Below are positions 1-6,828 of a stretch of 11,510 bases of DNA, piece after piece. The stretch is from positions 1-11,510 of the forward strand of contig JAAVHY010000040.1 of assembly GCA_014799485.1 (NCBI GenBank), read 5' to 3'. The stretch is from Clostridiales bacterium. Lineage in GTDB: Bacteria > Bacillota_A > Clostridia > Oscillospirales > Oscillospiraceae. The translations under genes and the position numbers were made by a program. Each line of letters opens with the position of its first letter. Position 1 is the stretch's first letter. The notes beneath the pieces were generated by a model. It saw only the letters and a list, made by a program, of their open reading frames with translations. It was not told the DNA's origin and did no database searches.

Positions 1-1379
1 AAGCCGTACATCCGCTGCCGCTTGTCCTCCCCCACGGCGAAGGTGGACACCGGGGTACGCCCCGGCGGCAGCTCGTCCATGACGGACACGTCCAGGTCGC
101 CGTAGATGATGAGGGCCAGCGTCCGGGGGATGGGGGTGGCGGACATCACCAAAATGTGGGGCCGGGCCTCCCCGCCCTTCTCCGCCAGCGCCGAGCGCTG
201 GGCCACGCCGAAGCGGTGCTGCTCGTCGGCGATGACCAGCCCCAGGTCATGGTACTCCACCCCTTCGGAGAACAGGGCGTGGGTGCCCACGATGAGGTCG
301 ATCTCCCCCGCCGCCAGCGCAGACAGCAGGGCCTTTTTCTCCCTCCCCTTCACCGAAGCGGTGAGCAGGGCCACCCGCGCCCCGGCGGGGGAAAGCAGGG
401 CCTCCAGGGTGCGGGCGTGCTGCTCCGCCAGCAGCTCGGTGGGGGCCATCAGGGCGCACTGCACCCCGTTTTTCGCCGCCGTCCACGCCCCGAAGGCGGC
501 CACCGCCGTCTTGCCCGAGCCCACGTCCCCCTGCACCAGCCGGTTCATGGCGCGGCCCGAGCGCAGGTCGGCGGCGATGTCGTCCATGGCACGGCGCTGG
601 GCGCCCGTAGGCGCGAAGGGCAGCAGGGCGGCAAACTCCCCCGGCTCCCCTGCCAGCGCCCGGCCCGAGCCGGCGCGGCGCCGGTCCTTCAATTGCGCCA
701 GGCCGCAGGTGAGGACGAACAGCTCCTCGAACACCAGCCGCCGCCGGGCGATGGCCAGCTCCTCAAAGGAGGCGGGATAGTGGATGTTCTTCCGGGCAAA
801 CTGGGTCTGGCATAATTGGTGGGCCTTCCGCACCTGGGCGGGCAGCGCCTCCGGCAGCCCGTCCAGGCACTCGTCCACCGCCCGCCGGGTGAGCCCCGCC
901 AGCAGGTTGTTGGAGATCCCCGCCGTCAGGGGGTACACCGGCAGGATGAGCCCCGTGAACCGCCCCGCCCCCTCCCGCTCGAAGGCCGGGTTGGTCATGG
1001 CGAAGCCGCGGCCCCGGCGCTCCACCGTGCCGTAGAACACATAGCTCTCCCCGGGGCGCAGGGCGTCTTTGATGTAGCTCTGGTTGAAAAAGGTGAGCTC
1101 CAGCGTCCCGGTGTGGTCCACCGCCCTGGCCTTGACCAGCTCCAGCCCCTTCCGGACGCGGCTGAGCCGGGGCGTCTCCGCCACCATGGCCGCCACGCAG
1201 CAGGGCCGGTCCTCGGGCGCGTCCCGCAGGGCATGGCACTCCCGCCGGTCCTCGTACCGCTGGGGCAGGTGGTCCAGCGTGTCCCCCAGGGTGCGCAGGC
1301 CCAGCTTCTCCAGTTTTTTCGCCCTGGCCGGGCCTATCCCCGGCAGGTCGGTCAGGGGGGTATCGCGTGTCAGCGGCAT
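1..1379 (-). CDS. recG: ATP-dependent DNA helicase RecG (partial, C-terminus outside window)
   Basis: RecG is a cytoplasmic superfamily 2 helicase that remodels stalled replication forks and Holliday junctions. About 459 codons are visible of a family length near 680; the rest lies beyond the left edge. The N-terminus begins MPLTRDTPLTDLPGIGPARA, the usual RecG opening with a helix-hairpin-helix-like GIGPARA. A wedge/OB-fold region follows, roughly residues 60-160. The helicase core has Walker A GDVGSGKT (G284 to T291, Lys290), the DEQH box at residues 385-388 followed by RFG, and motif III SATPIPRT near residue 415. The start at 1379 is supported by GGAGGTGAT about 7 nt upstream. It diverges from the M23 peptidase gene and has its own promoter. 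Identification rests on visible motifs and known RecG architecture. No defect is seen in the visible part. Confidence 0.95.
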   Translation of the reverse strand, partial: MPLTRDTPLTDLPGIGPARAKKLEKLGLRTLGDTLDHLPQRYEDRRECHALRDAPEDRPCCVAAMVAETPRLSRVRKGLELVKARAVDHTGTLELTFFNQSYIKDALRPGESYVFYGTVERRGRGFAMTNPAFEREGAGRFTGLILPVYPLTAGISNNLLAGLTRRAVDECLDGLPEALPAQVRKAHQLCQTQFARKNIHYPASFEELAIARRRLVFEELFVLTCGLAQLKDRRRAGSGRALAGEPGEFAALLPFAPTGAQRRAMDDIAADLRSGRAMNRLVQGDVGSGKTAVAAFGAWTAAKNGVQCALMAPTELLAEQHARTLEALLSPAGARVALLTASVKGREKKALLSALAAGEIDLIVGTHALFSEGVEYHDLGLVIADEQHRFGVAQRSALAEKGGEARPHILVMSATPIPRTLALIIYGDLDVSVMDELPPGRTPVSTFAVGEDKRQRMYG

Positions 1380-1435
1380 CTGTCAATCACCTCCGGGCGG
1401 CTCTGGGAAACCCCGCGGCTCCCATTTCCCTTTGC

Positions 1436-1464
1436 CGTATAGTTTACCACACTCTTCCCGTCAA
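1436..1464 (-). promoter_or_regulatory. sigma-A type promoter of recG
   Basis: On the minus strand TTGACG (1464-1459) is followed after exactly 17 nt by TATACG (1441-1436). Five of six bases match the consensus -35 and four of six the consensus -10. The predicted start lies near 1429, giving a leader of about 50 nt before the recG start at 1379. Confidence 0.7.
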
Positions 1465-1493
1465 AAACAATCCCCGGGGGATTTTTCCCCTCT

Positions 1494-1527
1494 CATGGTA
1501 TAAATTGTACCGCCTCCGTCCACAATA
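1494..1527 (+). promoter_or_regulatory. promoter region of the M23 peptidase gene (sigma class uncertain)
   Basis: An extended -10 for sigma-A, TG-G-TATAAA, lies at 1496-1504 but has no convincing -35. The same stretch gives two partial matches to sporulation sigma factors. GTATA (1498-1502), 15 nt, then GTCCACAATA (1518-1527) is one mismatch from the sigma-F pattern, but its start point would fall almost on the ribosome binding site. CATGGTA (1494-1500) fits a sigma-G -10 without a good -35. The extended -10 reading leaves the most natural leader, about 34 nt. Confidence 0.4.
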
Positions 1528-1544
1528 GGGCCGGAGGTGTTACT

Positions 1545-2306
1545 ATGAACAGCAAACGAACATGGATCGAAAAGTTCAGCGATTTTGTCTCGGGAAAGGG
1601 TTTCTATCTTGTAGTGCTCATCTGCGTGGCCGCCATCGCCCTGTCCGGCTACTATCTGGTGCGGGGCGTGCGCAGCGGCCTGGACGACGTCCTTGACCAG
1701 CCGGTGACCGGCTCCGCCGCCATCGTGGACACGCCTACCGCCATCCCGACGGCCCGGCCCACTGATCCCCCCGCCGCCAGCTCCGCCCGGATCACGGCGC
1801 CCCCGTCGCCCTCTCCTGCCCCCACGCCCTCTGCCCAGCCTGCCCCCTCGGCGGCCCCCTCTGCCGAGCCCGCGCCCAGCCGTGCCCCCGCCCCCCTGGT
1901 CTTTACATGGCCGGTGAAGGGCACCGTCATCGCCGACCTGTCGGTGGAGACGCTGGCCTATAGCGAGACCATGGGCGACTGGCGCACCCATGAGGGGATC
2001 GACATCGCCGCCCCTCTGGGCACCCAGGTGCTGTGTGCCGCCAACGGCACGGTGTCCAAGCTGGAGCAGGACGACCTGCTGGGCACCGTCGTGGAGATCG
2101 ACCACGGCCAGGGTCTGGTGAGCCGGTACGGCAACCTGGCCGCCGTGCCCACCGTGTCCGTGGGGGACGAGGTGGCCACCGGGGCCGTCATCGGCTCGGT
2201 GGGGGACACCGCCGCCTCTGAGAGCGCCCGGCAGTCCCATCTCCACTACGCCCTGCTGAAAGAGGGCTATCCCGTGGATCCCGCCGACTACCTGCCGGCG
2301 CAGTAA
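1545..2306 (+). CDS. membrane-anchored M23 (LytM-type) zinc peptidase, SpoIIQ-like
   Basis: This is a 253-residue protein with one N-terminal membrane segment (about residues 18-40, rich in V, L, I, A) after a short basic cytoplasmic tail. A disordered linker rich in Pro, Ala and Ser spans about residues 50-118. An M23 peptidase domain follows to the end. The domain keeps the full family zinc and catalytic set: His149 and Asp153 in HEGID, then His232 and His234 in HLHY. Such enzymes cut peptide cross-links of peptidoglycan outside the membrane. The single anchor, linker and domain order match the clostridial SpoIIQ layout; in SpoIIQ the partner is SpoIIIAH. The neighbour recG does not help decide, so a general cell-wall hydrolase is equally possible and no symbol is given. 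The start is fixed by GGAGGT at 1533-1538. A terminator follows immediately. Confidence 0.9.
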   Translation: MNSKRTWIEKFSDFVSGKGFYLVVLICVAAIALSGYYLVRGVRSGLDDVLDQPVTGSAAIVDTPTAIPTARPTDPPAASSARITAPPSPSPAPTPSAQPAPSAAPSAEPAPSRAPAPLVFTWPVKGTVIADLSVETLAYSETMGDWRTHEGIDIAAPLGTQVLCAANGTVSKLEQDDLLGTVVEIDHGQGLVSRYGNLAAVPTVSVGDEVATGAVIGSVGDTAASESARQSHLHYALLKEGYPVDPADYLPAQ

Positions 2307-2312
2307 CACAGC

Positions 2313-2345
2313 AAAAATCCCGGTTCCGACCTGGAACCGGGATTT
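2313..2345. terminator. bidirectional intrinsic terminator between convergent genes
   Basis: A perfect 13-bp stem (2315-2327 with 2333-2345) has a 5-nt loop. Reading minus, the stem ends in a run of five T, which serves the ferritin transcript. Reading plus, only TTT then CTTG follows, a weaker tail for the peptidase gene whose stop lies 7 nt before it. Confidence 0.85.
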
Positions 2346-2402
2346 CTTGCGATACGCTGATTTGTCACGCGCGCCCTCGCCCCCGGGCGCTCCGCGCTTC
2401 TC

Positions 2403-2912
2403 TTACAGCTGAAGGGAGGGCGCGGAGTAGACCCGGCCCGCCAGCTCCCTGTTGAGCATATACAGGCCCTTGGCGTCGCCGCCGAACAGCTCCATCTTGG
2501 TGATCAGGTCGGAGGAATTCTTCTCCTCCTCGCCCTGCTCCTTCACGAACCAATCCAGGAACTGCACCGTGCGGAAGTCCTTGACCTCCTGGGCGGCGGC
2601 GTAGATGGCGTTGATCAGGCTGGTGACGTACTGCTCGTGCTCATGGGCGGCGTTCAGGGGATCGGCCAGCGCCTTGAACTCCTTGTCCGGCTTGGCGATG
2701 GCGCCCAGGGTGACGGTCTGGCCGTTGTTGTGCAGGTACTTGTAGATGAGCATGGCGTGATCCTGCTCCTCCTTGGCCTGGATCTCGTACCAGTTGGCAA
2801 AGCCGTCCAGCCCCTTGGAGGCGTAGAAGTTGGCCATGTCCAGATACAAATAGGCGGAGTACAGCTCCTTGTTGACCTGGTCGTTCAGCAGCTCGGAAAC
2901 CTTTTTATCCAT
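2403..2912 (-). CDS. ftnA: ferritin (non-haem, FtnA type)
   Basis: This 169-residue four-helix ferritin oxidises Fe(II) and stores the iron as mineral inside a 24-subunit cytoplasmic shell. All ferroxidase-centre residues of the bacterial ferritin family can be seen: Glu16, Glu49, His52, Glu93, Gln126 and Glu129, each one position lower than in E. coli FtnA. No haem-ligand methionine at the bacterioferritin position was identified. I chose the ATG at 2912 (MDKKVSELL), 10 nt after AAGGAG at 2924-2929. A TTG two codons earlier, at 2918, would leave only 4 nt of spacing. The gene has its own promoter, so it need not be co-transcribed with the GH2 gene upstream. Its role in iron and peroxide handling fits the neighbouring iron-rich flavodiiron operon, though nothing physically links their regulation. 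Confidence 0.95.
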   Translation of the reverse strand: MDKKVSELLNDQVNKELYSAYLYLDMANFYASKGLDGFANWYEIQAKEEQDHAMLIYKYLHNNGQTVTLGAIAKPDKEFKALADPLNAAHEHEQYVTSLINAIYAAAQEVKDFRTVQFLDWFVKEQGEEEKNSSDLITKMELFGGDAKGLYMLNRELAGRVYSAPSLQL

Positions 2913-2964
2913 TGTCAAAACACTCCTTATTTCAGATATGTGTCCCGCGGCGCTTTCAAGGGAG

Positions 2965-2992
2965 AGTATAGCATATTTTTCCCCGCTGTCAA
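2965..2992 (-). promoter_or_regulatory. strong sigma-A promoter of the ferritin gene
   Basis: On the minus strand a perfect TTGACA (2992-2987) is followed after 16 nt by TATACT (2970-2965), preceded by TGC as an extended -10. It is one of the best promoters in the window. The -35 contains the stop codon of the upstream glycosidase gene. The leader to the ATG is about 45 nt. No clear Fur or PerR box is seen here. Confidence 0.85.
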
Positions 2993-4665
2993 CTGTTTTC
3001 CACCGCCGCCGCCAGCGCCTCGCCCACCCGCCGGGCGATGTCCTTCAGCGCCCCGGCGGACACCTTGCGCACCGCCCGGTCATAGGTGTACAGGCCGTTG
3101 GTCTCCCCCTCCACGTCGCTGAGCTGGGTGTAGACGCACCCGCACAATCCATTGGGGATGGAGGGCAGCACCATGTCGTCATACAGGGCCTGGATGCGCC
3201 CGGTGAGCTCCCCCTCGGTCTCGGAGCGCTCGCCGTAGCCGTAATTGCGCCGCTCCCGGGTGACGTGGCCCTCCACCCGGCGGGAGAAGCCGCCGCACTC
3301 GCTGAGGAAGAGGAACTTCCCGGGCCGGTCCCCCTCCAGCACCCGGCTGTTGAAGTAGACGTGCTCGCTCTGCGCGTCGCTCTCGTTTTGGGCGAACCAG
3401 CCCGAGGTGCTGATGAAAAACCGGGTGGGGTCGGCGGGCTTGAGCAGGCGGTAAATGCGGTCGGAGTCGTACTGGCCCCAGCCCTCGTTGAAAATCGTCC
3501 AGCCCACGATGCAGGGGTGGTTTTGCAGGTGGGCCACGGTGTCCAGGCAGTGGCGCTCGAAGAACGCCTTGCGCTGCTCACTGCCGCCCACGCCCAAATC
3601 GTTGCGCTTTTTGTAGCCCAAAGTGGGCAGGACGGTGTCCCGGACATAGCGGTATTCCCCGGAGTTCACCATATCCTGCACCACCAGCATCCCCAGCCGG
3701 TCGCAGGCGTAATAAAACGCCTCCGGCTCCACCTTGATGTGCTTGCGCAGGGTATTGAAGCCCAGCTCCTTCATCCGCAGCACGTCCCGCTCGTACTCCT
3801 CCGGCTCGTAGGGGAGGAACAGGCCGTCCCGGAAATACCCCTGGTCCAGCACGCCGTGGAGGAAGATGGGTTCCCCGTTCAGGCACAGCCGGGTGCGGCC
3901 GTCGATTTCCCGTGTGGTCACGGTGCGCAGGGCGAAATAGCTCTCCACCTCGTCCGCCGCGGTGGCGACGGTCACGGAGTACAGGTACGGGTCGTCAGGC
4001 GTCCACAGGTGGGGCTCCGGGATGTCCAGCCGGAGGGGTTCCCCGCTCCTTCCCGCGGCGGTGAGCACCTGCCCGTTCCCCAGGGGCACCGCCAGGTTGT
4101 ACGGCTCCCCGCCCGCGTCCACTTCCACGGTGACGCCGGTCAGATCCGGGGTGACGCGGACAGACGCCACCGCCCCCCGCTGGGGGACGGCCTCCATCCA
4201 TACGCTCTGCCAGATGCCGGACACCGGGGTGTACCACATCCCGTGGGGGCGCTTGTGCTGCTTGCCGTAGGGGTAGTCGTGGGACAGGGCGTCCACCGCC
4301 TTGACCTCCAGCCGGTTCTCCCCCGGGCGCAGCGCCTCCGTCACGTCAGCGGAGAAGGGCAGATAGCCCCCCTCGTGGCGGATGACCTCCACACCGTTCA
4401 CCCGCGCCTCCGCCACCTGGTCCACCGCGCCGAAGTGGAGCAGCACCCGGTGTCCGGGCCGCGCGAACCCGTCCGGCAGGGTGAAATCCGTCCCGTACCG
4501 CAGCACGTCCCCCACGTCCCCCTCCCAGCCGGACAGGGGGGCCTGGGGCGGCCAGGGCACGTTGATGGGCCTGCCGTCCAGCGTCCAGCCCTCGTTCAAC
4601 GGCAAAAAGCTGTCCCGCCGGAGCTGGGGGCGGGGATAGTATCGGTTCCAGCCGCTGTGTTCCAT
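2989..4665 (-). CDS. glycoside hydrolase family 2 enzyme (beta-galactosidase-like)
   Basis: This 558-residue cytoplasmic enzyme has no signal peptide. The order is typical GH2: an N-terminal jelly-roll sugar-binding domain (about 30-150), an Ig-like sandwich (about 155-250), and a TIM barrel to the end. The general acid/base is Glu394 in IFNEGWG and the likely nucleophile is Glu456 in LSECGG. Retaining GH2 enzymes release non-reducing-end galactose, glucuronic acid or mannose. Near the C-terminus ETNGLYTYD stands where beta-glucuronidases have their Asn-x-Lys carboxylate-binding pair, so glucuronidase activity is unlikely; the substrate is otherwise open. The protein is shorter than LacZ and lacks its C-terminal domains. 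The start at 4665 is supported by AAGGGAG 8 nt upstream. No sugar transporter or regulator is adjacent, so it appears to be a single-gene unit diverging from the acyl-CoA dehydrogenase operon. Confidence 0.92.
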   Translation of the reverse strand: MEHSGWNRYYPRPQLRRDSFLPLNEGWTLDGRPINVPWPPQAPLSGWEGDVGDVLRYGTDFTLPDGFARPGHRVLLHFGAVDQVAEARVNGVEVIRHEGGYLPFSADVTEALRPGENRLEVKAVDALSHDYPYGKQHKRPHGMWYTPVSGIWQSVWMEAVPQRGAVASVRVTPDLTGVTVEVDAGGEPYNLAVPLGNGQVLTAAGRSGEPLRLDIPEPHLWTPDDPYLYSVTVATAADEVESYFALRTVTTREIDGRTRLCLNGEPIFLHGVLDQGYFRDGLFLPYEPEEYERDVLRMKELGFNTLRKHIKVEPEAFYYACDRLGMLVVQDMVNSGEYRYVRDTVLPTLGYKKRNDLGVGGSEQRKAFFERHCLDTVAHLQNHPCIVGWTIFNEGWGQYDSDRIYRLLKPADPTRFFISTSGWFAQNESDAQSEHVYFNSRVLEGDRPGKFLFLSECGGFSRRVEGHVTRERRNYGYGERSETEGELTGRIQALYDDMVLPSIPNGLCGCVYTQLSDVEGETNGLYTYDRAVRKVSAGALKDIARRVGEALAAAVENS

Positions 4666-4700
4666 GCCATTCGCTCCCTTTTGATTGATTCAGATGGTTT

Positions 4701-4729
4701 ATCATATCACTCCCCACAGGGAAACGCAA
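4701..4729 (-). promoter_or_regulatory. promoter of the GH2 gene
   Basis: On the minus strand TTGCGT (4729-4724), 17 nt, then TATGAT (4706-4701). The -10 is good and the -35 is half-consensus. The leader is about 30 nt. It diverges from the operon promoter about 75 bp away. Confidence 0.6.
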
Positions 4730-4803
4730 CCGATTCTTTGGAAGTTTCGTCGGAGAGGCAAAATATCCCCCTCCCTTTTTTGTGCAAAACACAGTGATTT
4801 TCG

Positions 4804-4832
4804 TTGACAAACCGGCCCCGCCATGATACATT
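4804..4832 (+). promoter_or_regulatory. sigma-A promoter of the acyl-CoA dehydrogenase/FprA operon
   Basis: A perfect TTGACA (4804-4809) is followed after 17 nt by TACATT (4827-4832), with TGA directly before it as an extended -10. Transcription should begin near 4839, leaving a leader of about 55 nt with a palindrome at its start. Confidence 0.8.
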
Positions 4833-4842
4833 TGAATGAGTG

Positions 4843-4861
4843 GATAATGATTCCTATTATC
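4843..4861. promoter_or_regulatory. Fur-family (Fur or PerR) operator-like palindrome
   Basis: GATAATGATTCCTATTATC matches the classical 19-bp Fur box (GATAATGATAATCATTATC) at 15 of 19 positions. Its outer arms GATAAT and ATTATC form a perfect inverted repeat. It begins about 4 bp after the predicted transcription start, where a bound repressor would block initiation. The Fur assignment is by sequence resemblance; PerR, which controls oxygen-defence flavodiiron genes in some clostridia, is an alternative. Confidence 0.5.
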
Positions 4862-4893
4862 GCTGTTTCACACTACTCAAAGGAGGTCACTCT

Positions 4894-6804
4894 ATGTTGT
4901 TCCAGACCACGCAGGCCCACGAGGAGCTGCGCGCCAAGATCCGCGCCTTCGCCGAGGCGGAGGTGAAGCCCAACGCCATCCTCATGGACCAGGAGAGCAA
5001 ATTTCCCGCCGAGGCCATCAAAAAGCTGGCCGAAATGGGGCTGATGGGCATCCCCTATCCCAAGGAGTACGGCGGCGCGGGGCTCGACGTGATGAGCTAC
5101 GCCATCGCCGTGGAGGAGCTGTCCCGGGTGGACGGCGGCACGGGCGTCATCCTGTCCGCCCATGTGTCCCTGGGCACCTGGCCCATCTTTGCTTTCGGCA
5201 CCGAGGAGCAGAAGCAGAAGTACCTGGTCCCGTTGGCCAAGGGCGAGAAGATCGGCGCCTTCGGCCTGACCGAGCCCAACGCCGGCTCCGACGCGGGCGG
5301 CACCGAGACCACCGCCATCGATAAGGGCGACCACTGGCTGCTCAACGGCCAGAAGATCTTCATCACCAACGGCGGCGTGGCGGACACCTACGTGGTCTTT
5401 GCCGTCACCACCCCCGACATCGGCACCCGGGGCATCTCCGCCTTCATCGTGGAAAAGGGCTGGAAGGGCTTTACCTTCGAGCCCCACTACGACAAAATGG
5501 GCATCCGCTCCTCCGAGACCTGCCAGCTCAACTTCGACGACGTGAAGGTGCCCAAGGAGAACCTGCTGGGCAAGGAGGGCCAGGGCTTCAAGATCGCCAT
5601 GGCCACCCTGGACGGCGGGCGCATCGGCATCGCCTCCCAGGCCCTGGGCATTGCCCAGGGGGCCTACGAGTCCGCCGTGGAGTACGCCAAGGAGCGCGTC
5701 CAGTTCGGCAAGCCCATCGGCTTCAACCAGGCCCTCACCTTCAAGCTGGCCGACATGGCCACCAAGCTGAAGTGCGCCCGGATGCTGGTCTACTCCGCCG
5801 CCGAGAAGAAGGAACACCACGAGCCCTACAGCGTGGACGCCGCCATGGCCAAGCTGTACGCCTCCGAGACCGCCCTGGAGGTCGTCAACGACGCGGTGCA
5901 GATCTACGGCGGCACCGGCTTCCTCAAGGGCATGGACGTGGAGCGGATGTACCGCGACGCCAAGATCACCACCATCTACGAGGGCACCAGCGAGGTGCAG
6001 CGCATGGTCATCGGCGCGTCCATCATGGGCAAGCCCCCCAAGAGCGCGGGCGGCTCCTCCAGCGTGGCCAAGAAGCCCGCCCCCATCACCGGGGTGCGCA
6101 AGGGCATGATCCTCAAAGAGGGCGGTGCCAAGGAGCGGGTGGACGCCCTGGTGGCCGCGCTGAAGAAGGACGGCTACGACTTCTCCGTGGGCATCCCCAT
6201 CGACACCCCCATCGCCCAGGCGGAGCGGGTGGTGTCCGCCGGCCAGGGCATCGGCTCCAAGGAGAACATGAAGCTCATTGAGGACCTGGCGAAAGCCGCC
6301 GGCGCGGCCATCGGCTCCAGCCGTCCCGTGGCCGAGACCCACAAGTTCGTCCCCCTCAACCGCTACGTGGGCATGTCCGGCCAGAAGTTCAAGGGCAACC
6401 TGTATATCGCCTGCGGCATCTCCGGCGCGGTCCAGCACCTGAAGGGCATCAAGGACGCCTCCACCATCGTGGCCATCAACAAGAGCTCCAACGCCCCCAT
6501 CTTCAAGAACTGCGACTACGGCATCGTGGGCGATGTGAACGAGATCCTGCCCCTGCTGGCCGAGGCCCTGGGTCTGGAGGAAAAGCAGCCCGCGCCTCCC
6601 ATGGTGAAGATGAAGCGGCCCCCCGCCCCCAAGCCCGAGCCCATCGGCAAGCGCTACGTGTGCATGGGCTGCGGCTACGAGTACGTCCCCGAGCTGGGCG
6701 ACCCGGACGGCGACGTGGCCCCCGGCACCCTGTTCGAGAACCTGCCCGAGGGCTGGGCCTGCCCCGAGTGCGCCGAGACCCGGGACAAGTTCATCGAAGC
6801 ATAA
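4894..6804 (+). CDS. fusion: acyl-CoA dehydrogenase / EtfA FAD domain / rubredoxin
   Basis: This 636-residue cytoplasmic protein joins three electron carriers. Residues 1 to about 385 are a complete acyl-CoA dehydrogenase of the short-chain (butyryl-CoA) type. It has FGLTEPNAGSDAG and IFITNGG around the flavin, and the catalytic base Glu363 in YEGTSE, matching Glu367 of the Megasphaera enzyme. After a linker, about 443-565 is the C-terminal FAD-binding domain of electron-transfer flavoprotein alpha (VSAGQGIG, GISGAVQH near 509-515, AINKSSNAPIF). The N-terminal EtfA domain and EtfB are absent. Residues about 585-636 form a rubredoxin with Cys590, Cys593, Cys623 and Cys626. The likely path is acyl-CoA to FAD to FAD to the rubredoxin iron, then to FprA encoded 24 nt downstream. 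I chose the ATG at 4894 because AAGGAGG lies 7 nt before it; an in-frame GTG at 4840 sits on the transcription start. The exact substrate is not determined. Confidence 0.93.
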   Translation: MLFQTTQAHEELRAKIRAFAEAEVKPNAILMDQESKFPAEAIKKLAEMGLMGIPYPKEYGGAGLDVMSYAIAVEELSRVDGGTGVILSAHVSLGTWPIFAFGTEEQKQKYLVPLAKGEKIGAFGLTEPNAGSDAGGTETTAIDKGDHWLLNGQKIFITNGGVADTYVVFAVTTPDIGTRGISAFIVEKGWKGFTFEPHYDKMGIRSSETCQLNFDDVKVPKENLLGKEGQGFKIAMATLDGGRIGIASQALGIAQGAYESAVEYAKERVQFGKPIGFNQALTFKLADMATKLKCARMLVYSAAEKKEHHEPYSVDAAMAKLYASETALEVVNDAVQIYGGTGFLKGMDVERMYRDAKITTIYEGTSEVQRMVIGASIMGKPPKSAGGSSSVAKKPAPITGVRKGMILKEGGAKERVDALVAALKKDGYDFSVGIPIDTPIAQAERVVSAGQGIGSKENMKLIEDLAKAAGAAIGSSRPVAETHKFVPLNRYVGMSGQKFKGNLYIACGISGAVQHLKGIKDASTIVAINKSSNAPIFKNCDYGIVGDVNEILPLLAEALGLEEKQPAPPMVKMKRPPAPKPEPIGKRYVCMGCGYEYVPELGDPDGDVAPGTLFENLPEGWACPECAETRDKFIEA

Positions 6805-6828
6805 TTTTTACAAGGAGGATCATCGACT

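Noticed and set aside
2357..2400. GC-rich inverted repeat after the ferritin stop as a second terminator
   Set aside because: The pairing is interrupted and no T-run follows on either strand; the 2313-2345 hairpin is the better terminator.
2869..4797. Long plus-strand frame (642 codons) opposite the GH2 gene, and a similar 521-codon frame opposite the dehydrogenase (4873-6438)
   Set aside because: Both are antisense shadows in high-GC DNA; the opposite strands encode recognisable enzymes with catalytic motifs.
4840..4893. Upstream GTG start for the acyl-CoA dehydrogenase fusion
   Set aside because: It coincides with the predicted transcription start and the Fur-like box, while the ATG at 4894 has an ideal ribosome binding site.
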